This document shows, piece after piece, positions 1-5,950 of a DNA stretch of 16,914 nucleotides. Below the pieces are notes generated by a model. It saw only the letters and a program-made list of their open reading frames with translations. It was not told the origin of the DNA and made no database searches. A program made the translations under genes and the position numbers. The DNA lies in the NCBI GenBank assembly GCA_002501855.1, contig DAOM01000281.1:1-16914 (forward strand), written 5' to 3'. Position 1 is the first letter of the stretch; each line of letters begins with the position of its first letter. The DNA comes from Candidatus Nitrosopolaris nunavutensis. GTDB taxonomy: Archaea > Thermoproteota > Nitrososphaeria > Nitrososphaerales > Nitrososphaeraceae.

Positions 1-1
1 C

Positions 2-31
2 ATGGGTGGCATGGGTGGCATGGATGAATAA
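2..31 (+). CDS. Thermosome (group II chaperonin) subunit, C-terminal end only
   Basis: The first bases read as codons for MGGMGGMDE followed by TAA. Repeated GGM with an acidic end is the typical tail of archaeal thermosome subunits, which fold proteins in the cytoplasm in ATP-driven double rings. Only the last nine codons lie in the window, so the identification rests on this tail alone. The coding DNA is itself a short tandem repeat of ATGGGTGGC. The gene converges on the winged-helix gene that follows on the other strand. Confidence 0.75.
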   Translation: MGGMGGMDE

Positions 32-97
32 AAATGCCACAGGCGCTCACCTATTTCATAACCCTACTTTACGTTTAGTTGAGCACAATACACAGCA

Positions 98-116
98 TTT
101 ATTTTTTTCTTTCTTT
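98..116 (+). terminator. Poly-T terminator after the thermosome gene
   Basis: A thymine-rich run with several T tracts broken only by A and C lies about 70 bases after the thermosome stop codon and before the end of the convergent gene. Archaeal RNA polymerase stops at such runs without needing a hairpin. This is inferred from composition only. Confidence 0.5.
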
Positions 117-166
117 AGAGCAATACTAGGTCGCATCGTGCCTTCCAGTTCATATCGTTCAAATAA

Positions 167-493
167 TTAAATGGCTTTCTCAACGCATCGGTAGTAGATT
201 ACTCCGCTGATTGTAACATCTTCTATCTTAATAACCACTTCCTTGTTCTTTGAATTCGAACGACGTTTGCGCGAAATCATGCCGCCGGTAAGCCCACTAA
301 AAAGATCGGTCAGACCTAACTTCACCATCGAGTTATTTACGTCTTCTTCCTTTAGCCCTACTGCTTCTGCAATCTCCTTCGCTGAAAAACCTTTTTCTTT
401 GTTTCTACATAAGAACTGGATGATTATTGCGCTCAGGTCTTTGTGAGCGTCGAACTCTGCTGCATCTATTGGAGGTGGTGGTGGCGGGTTCAT
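167..493 (-). CDS. Small winged-helix/HTH protein
   Basis: A 108-residue protein with a helix-turn-helix-like segment at about residues 36-62 (FSAKEIAEAVGLKEEDVNNS), then a basic stretch (SRKRR, about 75-79) and a C-terminal beta-rich part that would form a wing and hairpin. The N terminus has a run of six prolines, encoded by a GGT/GGC-rich tract on the plus strand. This pattern suggests a DNA-binding or transcription-related protein, but no named family is recognised. The ATG start fits a TATA-like box about 25 bases upstream, so the mRNA is probably leaderless. It stands alone, convergent with the thermosome gene and divergent from the PfkB-type kinase gene. Confidence 0.7.
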   Translation of the reverse strand: MNPPPPPPIDAAEFDAHKDLSAIIIQFLCRNKEKGFSAKEIAEAVGLKEEDVNNSMVKLGLTDLFSGLTGGMISRKRRSNSKNKEVVIKIEDVTISGVIYYRCVEKAI

Positions 494-512
494 TCATCCA
501 TCAGTATGTACC

Positions 513-521
513 AATATTAAG
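513..521 (-). promoter_or_regulatory. TATA box of the winged-helix gene
   Basis: CTTAATATT on the minus strand is centred about 24 bases before the ATG at 493. That is the spacing expected for an archaeal leaderless transcript. Confidence 0.5.
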
Positions 522-668
522 CGAGCATCTGCTTAAAAAGCAAGTATCCTCAAGAAAAAGATTTAAGTACGAAGGTAAACGCGACACGTCTGGTTTGTCA
601 CGGCTTAAGGTATATACATAAAAGAGTAGCAGGATTCTGACTGTTTGGGTGTCAGAAAATTAGATCTC

Positions 669-675
669 CTTTATC
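669..675 (+). promoter_or_regulatory. Probable TATA box of the PfkB-family kinase gene
   Basis: CTTTATC is centred about 32 bases before the ATG at 704, consistent with a very short or absent leader. An A-rich stretch just downstream (about 678-686) is a second, weaker candidate. Confidence 0.4.
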
Positions 676-703
676 AGAAAAAATAAAGGCTTACTACTCC
701 TAT

Positions 704-1714
704 ATGAATCCCATTGTTGTAATGCCTGATTTTTTCGTTGACCGCGTTATAAAGTTAGGATCGAAAGAGGAATTCTTTAACAACATTAATGACAAAGCCA
801 TGCTCGGTGGTGGCAGCATACGAGGTGTTCCAACTGCCGATATCAAGGGAGGAAATGCGGCAAATGTTGCATATTGCCTAGCCAAACTAGGTGTAAGGGT
901 CGCTTTATTTACTATGGCAGATGATATCGGAGCAGCTATCCTTAGACAGACTTTTTCGAGATTCGGAGAGAGCGTGAACCTCTTGGTTGCAAGCGGAAGA
1001 CACGGCAGTACCACCGCATTTGAACTGCTTAACGAAAGAGATGTCAGGGTCAATATAATGATAAGCGATGTTGGAGACAACAGTAAATTTGGCCCAGACA
1101 TGGTTAATTCTTCAGAACACCTGAATTATTTGAAAAATTCTGATGCTACGGTAGTCGTCAACTGGGGCAGCAATCTAAAGGGAACACAATTGGCTGAACA
1201 TGCGTTTAAAAATTCTCCCAAGTCTCTTCACTTTATTGACCCAGCAGATATCGAAACTAGGAAGGAAGACTTTAGAGACTCACTTAAGTATATTGCAGAA
1301 TTCACCGATGTTCTGAGTATAAATGAGAGCGAATATAATTCCCTTGCAGAAGTTACGGGTCTCGAACATCTTGAACTTACTCGTGAAGATATTGTAGATC
1401 ATATAAAAAATGCTGTCAGGCAGCTTGCAGAAAAAATTGATATCAGCGTCGACTTGCATACTAGAAAAGGAGCAGCATGGTCGAATGGAAAGGAAACCAG
1501 CTTTGTCCGTGCAATCAAAGTTGACGTGAGGACATTGACTGGGGCAGGTGATTCCTGGGATTCTGCTGACATACTCGGCTACCTTGCTGGCTTGAATGCC
1601 ACAGAGCGATTGACATTCGCTAATGCGACTGTTTCACTCTACCTGAGAAGCCAAAATGCGGAACCACCGACTAGTAATGAAGTGTTTGAATTATTGGAAA
1701 GGATTGGCGTATAA
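704..1714 (+). CDS. PfkB-family (ribokinase-like) carbohydrate/nucleoside kinase
   Basis: A 336-residue cytoplasmic kinase that transfers phosphate from ATP or a similar donor to a sugar or nucleoside hydroxyl. Two PfkB signatures are visible. The first is a glycine-rich N-terminal substrate region (GGGSIRG, residues 35-41, and GGNAANVA, 49-56). The second is the C-terminal anion-hole motif TGAGDSWDSA (about 279-288), where D283 is the expected catalytic base. The final position of that motif is Ala where many members have Gly. A segment with DVLSINESEYN (about 202-212) matches the family's 'N-x-x-E' magnesium region. The substrate cannot be told from sequence. The start is the first ATG and has a TATA-like element at the right distance. 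The gene is flanked by a divergent winged-helix gene and a co-directional GTPase gene. Confidence 0.85.
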   Translation: MNPIVVMPDFFVDRVIKLGSKEEFFNNINDKAMLGGGSIRGVPTADIKGGNAANVAYCLAKLGVRVALFTMADDIGAAILRQTFSRFGESVNLLVASGRHGSTTAFELLNERDVRVNIMISDVGDNSKFGPDMVNSSEHLNYLKNSDATVVVNWGSNLKGTQLAEHAFKNSPKSLHFIDPADIETRKEDFRDSLKYIAEFTDVLSINESEYNSLAEVTGLEHLELTREDIVDHIKNAVRQLAEKIDISVDLHTRKGAAWSNGKETSFVRAIKVDVRTLTGAGDSWDSADILGYLAGLNATERLTFANATVSLYLRSQNAEPPTSNEVFELLERIGV

Positions 1715-1731
1715 CTGGGTGAACGTGGACC

Positions 1732-1753
1732 TAATTAATTAATTAATTAATTA
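1732..1753 (+). repeat. (TAAT)n microsatellite in the gap before the YchF gene
   Basis: Five and a half tandem TAAT units fill the gap between the kinase stop codon and the first ATG of the next reading frame. If any part serves as a TATA box, transcription would start around 1760-1775. That is downstream of the ATG at 1753 and argues against that ATG as the true start of the GTPase. Confidence 0.9.
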
Positions 1754-1893
1754 TGTTATCTCGCGCATTCCAATATCTAGGCAAAGAAGAGAGCTGTTCA
1801 ATGCGTGTTCATACCACCACAGAATGTACTCGTAATGCTAACCATAATGGCACATTAGTCAAGAATAAATTAGCATCGACTGATTCGTTGTTA

Positions 1894-3108
1894 GTGATAA
1901 AGATAGGGTTAATAGGCAAGACGAACACCGGAAAGACTACCTTTTTTAATTCTGCTACGCTTGGAACAGGAGAGATTTCCAATTATCCGTTTACAACCCA
2001 GCAGCCAAGCATCGGGAACGCTAATGCAATCACTCTGTGCGTTCACAAAGAATTAAACGTCCAGGACAATCCGAAGAATTCTCGTTGCTTAGACGGCTGG
2101 CGGTTTATTCCTATCGAACTAGTCGACTTGCCTGGATTAATAAAGGGTGCATGGAAGGGAAAGGGGTTAGGCAACCAATTTCTTTCGATTGCAGCTCAAT
2201 CCGATGCACTTTTACATATAGTAGATATTTCTGGGGGTATTGATGCATCAGGAAAAATAGCAGAACCTGGCACGGGCGATCCCATCGCAGACATAGCTGA
2301 CATAGAAGAAGAGTTGGTAATGTGGTACCTCAAGCTTCTAGAGGGTAATCGTGACAAGATTTCAAGAGCAATCAATTCAGGGGTTGAGGAGGTAGCCGCC
2401 ATAACAGACATATTTAGAGGTATTGGAGTACGAGAACAGCACGTCAAATTTGCTCTCGAGGTTAATAAACTTCTAGGGGTTAAGTTTGATGACTGGGAAC
2501 CAGCAAAGGCTAAAGATTTCTCATGGAGTTTGAGGGACATTTCAAAGCCCACCCTGATTGTTGCCAATAAGGTAGATCTGCATTATGCATCTGAAAATTT
2601 CAAGAGGCTAAGAGAAGAATACAAAGATACAATAATCGTCCCCTGCAGCGCAGATGCTGAACTCACATTAAGACGAGCAGAAATTCGCGGTATGATTAAA
2701 TATCTACCAGGAGACGAGCGATTTGAAATAAAAGACCAACAAAAGCTGAATGATAAACAAAAGTGGGCTTTAAACTTCATCCGAAAAGATATACTCGGTG
2801 AATATATGCGGACCGGCGTTCAATTTGCCATAAACGTAACTGTGTTCAAGCTCCTACGAATGAATGCAGTATATCCTGTCGCAGACACAGGTAAACTATC
2901 AGACAAACACGGGAATATTTTACCAGACGTGTACCTAATGAAATCGGGCTCTACTATTGAGGATCTTGCGAGGGAGATTCATACAGAATTAGTTAAAGGC
3001 TTACTTTATGCTATTGATATACGCGATGGTTTGAGATTGCCGAACAACTATCATATTAAAGACAGGGATATATTGTCCATTGTCTCGGCAATTAAAAAGA
3101 AAACCTAA
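1894..3108 (+). CDS. YchF/OLA1-type translation-associated GTPase with TGS domain
   Basis: A TRAFAC-class P-loop GTPase of the Obg/YchF superfamily; family members act at the ribosome. From the GTG at 1894 the protein starts VIKIGLIGKTNTGKTTFF, where YchF proteins normally start. The P-loop is at residues 8-16. The G3 motif DLPGL is followed by the Obg-type glycine-rich stretch IKGAWKGKGLG. NKVD is the G4 guanine-specificity motif, giving GTP rather than the ATP preference of bacterial/eukaryotic NxxE members. A C-terminal TGS domain ends near SIVSAIKKKT. The frame stays open back to ATG codons at 1753 and 1801, but the extra 31-47 residues look non-conserved. AATAAATT, about 27 bases before the GTG, would fit a leaderless start. 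It is one of two TGS GTPases here; the other is at 6680-7792. Confidence 0.88.
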   Translation: MIKIGLIGKTNTGKTTFFNSATLGTGEISNYPFTTQQPSIGNANAITLCVHKELNVQDNPKNSRCLDGWRFIPIELVDLPGLIKGAWKGKGLGNQFLSIAAQSDALLHIVDISGGIDASGKIAEPGTGDPIADIADIEEELVMWYLKLLEGNRDKISRAINSGVEEVAAITDIFRGIGVREQHVKFALEVNKLLGVKFDDWEPAKAKDFSWSLRDISKPTLIVANKVDLHYASENFKRLREEYKDTIIVPCSADAELTLRRAEIRGMIKYLPGDERFEIKDQQKLNDKQKWALNFIRKDILGEYMRTGVQFAINVTVFKLLRMNAVYPVADTGKLSDKHGNILPDVYLMKSGSTIEDLAREIHTELVKGLLYAIDIRDGLRLPNNYHIKDRDILSIVSAIKKKT

Positions 3109-3387
3109 GGAACGATGCGCAGTGGTAAAAAGACTGAAAAATATTTAGGGCTCACACACATGCTGTATTCAGCGCTGGCCAGAGAAGTCATTAGTAACCC
3201 GTAATCAAAATGCTTTAATTCTTCATTCAGCTGGTTCAGGTCTGATAAACCATCATAAATGTCTGAAGCCTGACCCGAGGAGTTAGAAGATTACGACTGT
3301 TAGTTAGACGGGCAACACGATGGTTTCTCAGATGGGAAAGACTAGAGCAATCAAAAAGCATCTGCAATCAGCATGAGAAGCCCATGT
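3109..3387. other. Intergenic stretch between converging genes, no supported gene
   Basis: This gap separates the YchF gene (plus) from the 57-aa zinc-ribbon gene (minus). On the minus strand it has two overlapping short open frames, about 41 and 61 codons, in different frames. Neither has a recognisable motif, and the longer one lacks a usable start. A frameshifted remnant is possible but unsupported. No clear terminator run and no tRNA-like fold was seen. Confidence 0.5.
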
Positions 3388-3561
3388 TCAATTTCTTGGT
3401 TTGTAATCATCAAGGATATCGCGGTATCGTACATCTTTATATGCCACATATTTCACATATTCTCCGTAACTCATATCAAGCGAACATTCAGAACACCTTA
3501 CAAAGGAAAAATCATCAGAGAGTTCTGCCGCATTCTTACAATCGGGGCAGCGAATTTTCAT
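3388..3561 (-). CDS. 57-aa zinc-ribbon protein, next to rpoP
   Basis: The reading frame, translated by hand, starts MKIRCPDCKNAAELSDDF, continues with VRCSECSLDMSYGEYVKYV and ends DDYKPRN. Two CxxC knuckles (C5/C8 and C23/C26) make a compact zinc ribbon. The C-terminal half is tyrosine-rich and charged. It lies 104 bases after the rpoP stop on the same strand, so the two may be co-transcribed. AT-rich sequence between them could also hold its own promoter. The length and paired CxxC argue for a real gene. No specific family is recognised; a nucleic-acid or RNA polymerase/ribosome-associated role is only a guess from the neighbour. Confidence 0.72.
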   Translation of the reverse strand: MKIRCPDCKNAAELSDDFSFVRCSECSLDMSYGEYVKYVAYKDVRYRDILDDYKPRN

Positions 3562-3665
3562 GTATTCTATTCTAGGAGATAATATAAGAAGCTTTCATTC
3601 TCATGTATCGGATGATATCAAATTTCGTGGATATAGTACTATAAATTACATTTCTCAGGCGCTTA

Positions 3666-3833
3666 CTAAATAGCCTTCAATTGTTTCACAATTGGTTGTC
3701 TGGACTTACGAAATACACGGAAGCCGCAGATACATTTGATTTCAGGCAATCTGGATAACTCCTCCACAGTCACCGGTGTCCCGCACCGCATACACTCGTA
3801 ACTTACGCTTCCAAGACTCTCAGAACCACTCAT
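3666..3833 (-). CDS. rpoP: DNA-directed RNA polymerase subunit P (Rpo12/Rpb12-like)
   Basis: A 55-residue frame ending IKCICGFRVFRKSRQPIVKQLKAI. The C-terminal block GFRVFRKSRQPIVKQLKAI matches the conserved end of archaeal RpoP, the Rpb12 counterpart that helps hold the polymerase core together through the Rpo3/Rpo10 platform. Zinc ligands are C14 and C17 (CMRC) and C34 and C36. The second knuckle is CxC rather than the usual CxxC, so zinc geometry may differ or a residue may have been lost. The ATG at 3833 has a TATA-like box about 28 bases upstream, fitting a leaderless mRNA. The gene lies between tRNA-Val upstream and a 57-aa zinc-ribbon gene downstream, all on the minus strand. Confidence 0.88.
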   Translation of the reverse strand: MSGSESLGSVSYECMRCGTPVTVEELSRLPEIKCICGFRVFRKSRQPIVKQLKAI

Positions 3834-3856
3834 TCAATATTTGTCAAAAATTATTC

Positions 3857-3865
3857 AAATTTAAG
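3857..3865 (-). promoter_or_regulatory. TATA box of rpoP
   Basis: CTTAAATTT on the minus strand is preceded by a purine-rich BRE-like AAAAGG. It is centred about 28 bases from the rpoP start codon, so the transcript should be leaderless or nearly so. Confidence 0.55.
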
Positions 3866-3934
3866 CCTTTTGAACCCGAATATTATCGCGCCCAAGGCTT
3901 TCACCAACCACAGATGAGTGTGCGATTAAGTCTA

Positions 3935-4009
3935 TGGAGGGAATGGGATTCGAACCCACGGCCCCCTGCGTGTAAGGCAGGTATCATAACCAGTCTAGAC
4001 CATCCCTCC
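3935..4009 (-). tRNA. tRNA-Val (anticodon UAC)
   Basis: Read on the minus strand, the acceptor stem GGAGGGA pairs with TCCCTCC, followed by discriminator A. The D arm starts GTCTAGACTGG. The anticodon stem CCTGC/GCAGG encloses the loop CTTACAC with anticodon TAC (plus-strand positions 3972-3974), reading GUA and other GUN valine codons. The T arm is GTGGG-TTCGAAT-CCCAT. The length is 75 nt, with no intron and no encoded CCA beyond the discriminator (TCCCTCC-A then GA). An AT-rich stretch at about 4045-4060 may be its TATA region. Confidence 0.96.
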
Positions 4010-4227
4010 ATCTGAAAACACCTTCAACCAGTCGTCAACTTGAGCGTATAGATATTAATATGTTATTTGATTTTTGATTGTTAACAACTCGTAACGACAA
4101 AAATTATTTACGAATTCGGGTTCGATAAGAAAAAGTCCAACATGCTAGACGTCATCCAAGAAGGGCTTTTATGGGCGCCGAACTATCTTATTGGCGGTCA
4201 CCCAGGGTGCGTATGTGACTGGATTTC

Positions 4228-4269
4228 AGTTTGACCTGAATTCTTCCAAGGATACTTCAGGTTCAAACT
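4228..4269 (+). promoter_or_regulatory. Strong inverted repeat touching the TATA box of the zinc-ribbon pair
   Basis: AGTTTGACCTGAA (4228-4240) is complementary to TTCAGGTTCAAACT (4256-4269) except for one bulged base, giving 7 + 6 base pairs around a 15-nt loop. The right arm runs into the TATA-like CTTTTATTA of the gene at 4304. It could be a regulator-binding site. Because it is followed by TTTTATT, it could instead be the terminator hairpin of a short upstream RNA. A TATA-like GCTTTTATGG at 4165-4174 could drive such an RNA from about 4196. Confidence 0.6.
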
Positions 4270-4276
4270 TTTATTA
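4268..4276 (+). promoter_or_regulatory. TATA box of the first zinc-ribbon gene
   Basis: CTTTTATTA is centred about 32 bases before the ATG at 4304, giving a leader of only a few bases. It directly abuts the inverted repeat at 4228-4269. Confidence 0.5.
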
Positions 4277-4303
4277 GTCCCTCAAACAAAAACTGTTCCA
4301 GCA

Positions 4304-4771
4304 ATGTCCGTTGGCGCAAACGATGACAGCCTGAGAGTCGTAGCAGAGAAACTAAAGCAGCTCACCGACGACACGCAGGAACAGTACGAAGCATTCATCG
4401 ATGCAACTCAACTTTATAAGAAAGGAAACGTGAATCAAAAAGATTTCCTAGCCAAGTTGGCAGAGTATCTCATTGGGATGACTTCATTAAATTTTATTGC
4501 TATCCAGGTATTATTCGAAGTCAAATTAGCGATCCAAACAAATCTCTCAAAAGGACAGAGCCCTGTCCCCCCTCTTTCCAAGACGGACCGCGACATGGAA
4601 GGAGTTGGCTCGGTAGACGTTCGAAAAACTGCTGGCGTCGTGGCCGACTCTACTCAAATGACACCACTTAGCAGCCCGACAAAGTCCGCGAAGGTTAAGA
4701 ATTGCATTGTCTGCGGATCCACTATTCCTGACCAGGCAAAGTTCTGCAATAAATGTGGCAATTCGCAATAA
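4304..4771 (+). CDS. Helical protein with C-terminal zinc ribbon
   Basis: A 155-residue protein. The N-terminal half (about 1-85) is predicted helical and amphipathic, with many Gln, Glu and Lys residues in a coiled-coil-like pattern. A low-complexity Ser/Thr/Pro/Lys-rich linker follows (about 86-132). The C-terminal end is a zinc ribbon with two CxxC knuckles, CIVCGS and CNKCGN. There is no signal peptide. This layout, with a terminal 'zinc-ribbon' of the CxxCG...FCxxCG type, is common in small archaeal proteins of unknown function. The next gene has the same layout and probably shares its transcript (30 bases between stop and ATG), which suggests a related pair. No precise function is recognised. 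Confidence 0.75.
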   Translation: MSVGANDDSLRVVAEKLKQLTDDTQEQYEAFIDATQLYKKGNVNQKDFLAKLAEYLIGMTSLNFIAIQVLFEVKLAIQTNLSKGQSPVPPLSKTDRDMEGVGSVDVRKTAGVVADSTQMTPLSSPTKSAKVKNCIVCGSTIPDQAKFCNKCGNSQ

Positions 4772-4801
4772 TTAAAAACACGAAAAGAATATCATCAGTT
4801 G

Positions 4802-5218
4802 ATGAAAGTATTCAATGCTAGGGCCGCGACTGAAGAATACATGTCTACTCATTCCCTTACTTTTTCTACTCCCGAGATGACTCTGAAGAAATTTGCTATG
4901 TGGCTTGGGGAACAAGTAGATGTCCCTGGAGGAAAAGAAGGCGCTATGCCACGACTGACGCTCTATCTTGAAGAAAAACTAAGAAAAAACAAAGCATCCT
5001 TCCTCGAGTTAATGCCCGATACTAATGAGACGTTCAAACCCACTGGGGCAGTTAAAAAGCTGTATGACTTTCCTGAAGAAGGAGCAGCCGCGCCAAAATC
5101 TATACCGTCAAGTGCAGATAACTCGAACCCTAAGAATGGTAAATTCTGTATAGAGTGCGGATCTAAAATAAAACCGAACTCGAGATATTGTACAAAGTGT
5201 GGTGTAAAGCAAGAATAG
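4802..5218 (+). CDS. Second protein with C-terminal zinc ribbon
   Basis: A 138-residue protein starting MKVFNARAATEEYMSTHSLT. The frame is also open to a TTG at 4799, but the ATG at 4802 is more likely. The N-terminal part is mixed helix with a predicted amphipathic stretch (LTLYLEEKLRKNKASFLEL, about 58-76). A Pro/Ser/Asn-rich linker leads to a terminal zinc ribbon with knuckles CIECGS and CTKCGV. The C-terminal ribbon closely resembles that of the preceding protein (F/Y-C-x-x-CG spacing), while the N-terminal parts do not obviously align. The pair may bind a common partner through different N-terminal domains; this is inference from layout and adjacency. Confidence 0.72.
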   Translation: MKVFNARAATEEYMSTHSLTFSTPEMTLKKFAMWLGEQVDVPGGKEGAMPRLTLYLEEKLRKNKASFLELMPDTNETFKPTGAVKKLYDFPEEGAAAPKSIPSSADNSNPKNGKFCIECGSKIKPNSRYCTKCGVKQE

Positions 5219-5605
5219 TTAGATGACAACGAGACTCGCAGTTATGCGTACAATTTGGTTCTATCTGCAAACAATGAAATGTATATGTTGATTAAGTGTT
5301 TATTTTCATTCCATTTCTTTCATTTTCCTTTTTTGCCTTTCCCAATAACCATTTAACATTCATTATCTCGTCTGAATCAGACCATGTAATATTCAGTTGG
5401 TGGTGAAGGAACGAAGACTTTAGACTACACCTAATATAGAATGCTTACAAAATTCCATAATCTTTTGCGATACTCAGCCCACTAAAAAGCACTGATATAG
5501 TCCCAGAGGACCCGAATCTTAGACTGATGCTCAACAGCGATTAATTAATCACTATTAGTTATTTACAGATAAATTATCCTTGAATTATATAAAAAGAAAA
5601 AAAAG
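5219..5605. other. AT-rich intergenic stretch, no gene seen
   Basis: No open frame longer than about 22 codons with a motif was found. The stretch holds pyrimidine-rich terminator-like sequence (5299-5340), a 13-bp palindrome GTCTGA-A-TCAGAC near 5371 and a GATTAATTAATC palindrome near 5541. Neither palindrome has an evident role. Confidence 0.5.
5299..5340 (+). terminator. T-rich terminator after the zinc-ribbon pair
   Basis: A long pyrimidine tract with several runs of three to six T lies about 80-120 bases after the second zinc-ribbon stop codon. It fits archaeal intrinsic termination. The evidence is compositional only. Confidence 0.45.
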
Positions 5606-5667
5606 TTGATAACAATCATCAAGTAAATTAATGGCCATCATCAGCCAAAGTTGATGATCTTCATCAA
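5606..5667. promoter_or_regulatory. Three 17-bp palindromes in tandem (operator-like array)
   Basis: TTGATAACAATCATCAA (5606-5622), TTAATGGCCATCATCAG (5628-5644) and TTGATGATCTTCATCAA (5651-5667) all fit the pattern TTGATGA-N3-TCATCAA. The third is a perfect 7-3-7 palindrome. Their start points are 22 and 23 bases apart, close to two helical turns, so bound dimers would lie on one face of the DNA. They sit upstream of the TATA box of the 48-codon ORF. A dimeric regulator is the simplest reading; its identity is unknown. Confidence 0.7.
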
Positions 5668-5704
5668 AAAAATCACAAAATCAAATATAAAAACTTTTAT
5701 TGGC

Positions 5705-5712
5705 CTTTAAAT
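5705..5712 (+). promoter_or_regulatory. TATA box of the small ORF at 5735
   Basis: CTTTAAAT, a near-ideal archaeal TATA box, is centred 26-27 bases before the ATG at 5735. This predicts a leaderless transcript starting at that ATG. Confidence 0.6.
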
Positions 5713-5731
5713 GTTTTTATAGTAGTAGTCA

Positions 5732-5748
5732 TTGATGGCCATCGTCAA
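5732..5748. promoter_or_regulatory. Fourth palindrome, covering transcription and translation start
   Basis: TTGATGGCCATCGTCAA has the same 7-3-7 architecture and the same CCA spacer as the second site of the upstream cluster. It spans the predicted transcription start and the ATG at 5735, which is a typical position for a repressor site. Confidence 0.65.
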
Positions 5749-5881
5749 GTGGTATTTTAGGCATCCTCCACCTCGTGAGGTTGAAAGTTTGAAAGTAGCA
5801 GCTTTCAAAAAATGCATATTTTGCGGGTACTACGTCCCTCGTAGTAACTCTAAATTAATAAACATTTCAGGAAAGAATTAA
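5735..5881 (+). CDS. 48-aa leaderless ORF with CxxCG motif, flanked by palindromes
   Basis: The hand-translated frame begins MAIVKWYFRHPPPREVESLK, continues with VAAFKKCIFCGYYVPRSNSK and ends LINISGKN before TAA. The protein is basic and has one CxxCG knuckle (C27, C30), as in many small archaeal zinc-finger proteins. A single knuckle would need a partner chain or other ligands to bind zinc. Support comes from the well-placed TATA box giving a leaderless start, and from palindromes upstream, over the start and just downstream. Without those the frame would be too short to claim. Function is unknown; a small autoregulatory DNA-binding protein is one possibility. Confidence 0.5.
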   Translation: MAIVKWYFRHPPPREVESLKVAAFKKCIFCGYYVPRSNSKLINISGKN

Positions 5882-5914
5882 AATAACTTATATTATTCAC
5901 GAGGAAAACTCTAG

Positions 5915-5950
5915 TTGATGACAATCACCAACCATTGATAATCATCAATG
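5915..5950. promoter_or_regulatory. Fifth and sixth palindromes, at the methyltransferase break point
   Basis: TTGATGACAATCACCAA (5915-5931) is a 7-3-7 site sharing its CAA spacer with the first site of the array. CATTGATAATCATCAATG (5933-5950) is a shorter palindrome with the same TTGAT/ATCAA arms but three fewer spacer bases. Together they mark the exact point where similarity in the truncated methyltransferase ends. Confidence 0.6.

Noticed and set aside
700..1101. Antisense 133-codon frame opposite the PfkB kinase
   Set aside because: It is the reverse-strand shadow of a clear kinase coding region, with hydrophobic low-complexity translation.
3109..3387. Two minus-strand frames (about 41 and 61 codons) as a possible frameshifted gene
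   Set aside because: No motif or family resemblance, no proper start for the longer one, and the join would need an assumed frameshift.
3776..4015. Plus-strand 79-codon open frame
   Set aside because: It runs antisense through rpoP's start and the whole tRNA-Val gene, and its protein ending merely translates the tRNA complement.
5788..5846. Two hairpins (TTTGAAAG/CTTTCAAA and TACTACG/CGTAGTA) as a structured RNA
   Set aside because: They fall inside the 48-codon ORF, are not followed by a T run, and stems of 7-8 pairs can occur by chance. A structured RNA remains possible only if the ORF is disproved.
5606..5950. CRISPR array
   Set aside because: The repeats are 17-bp palindromes with uneven spacing (20 to 183 bases), and no cas genes or uniform spacers are present.
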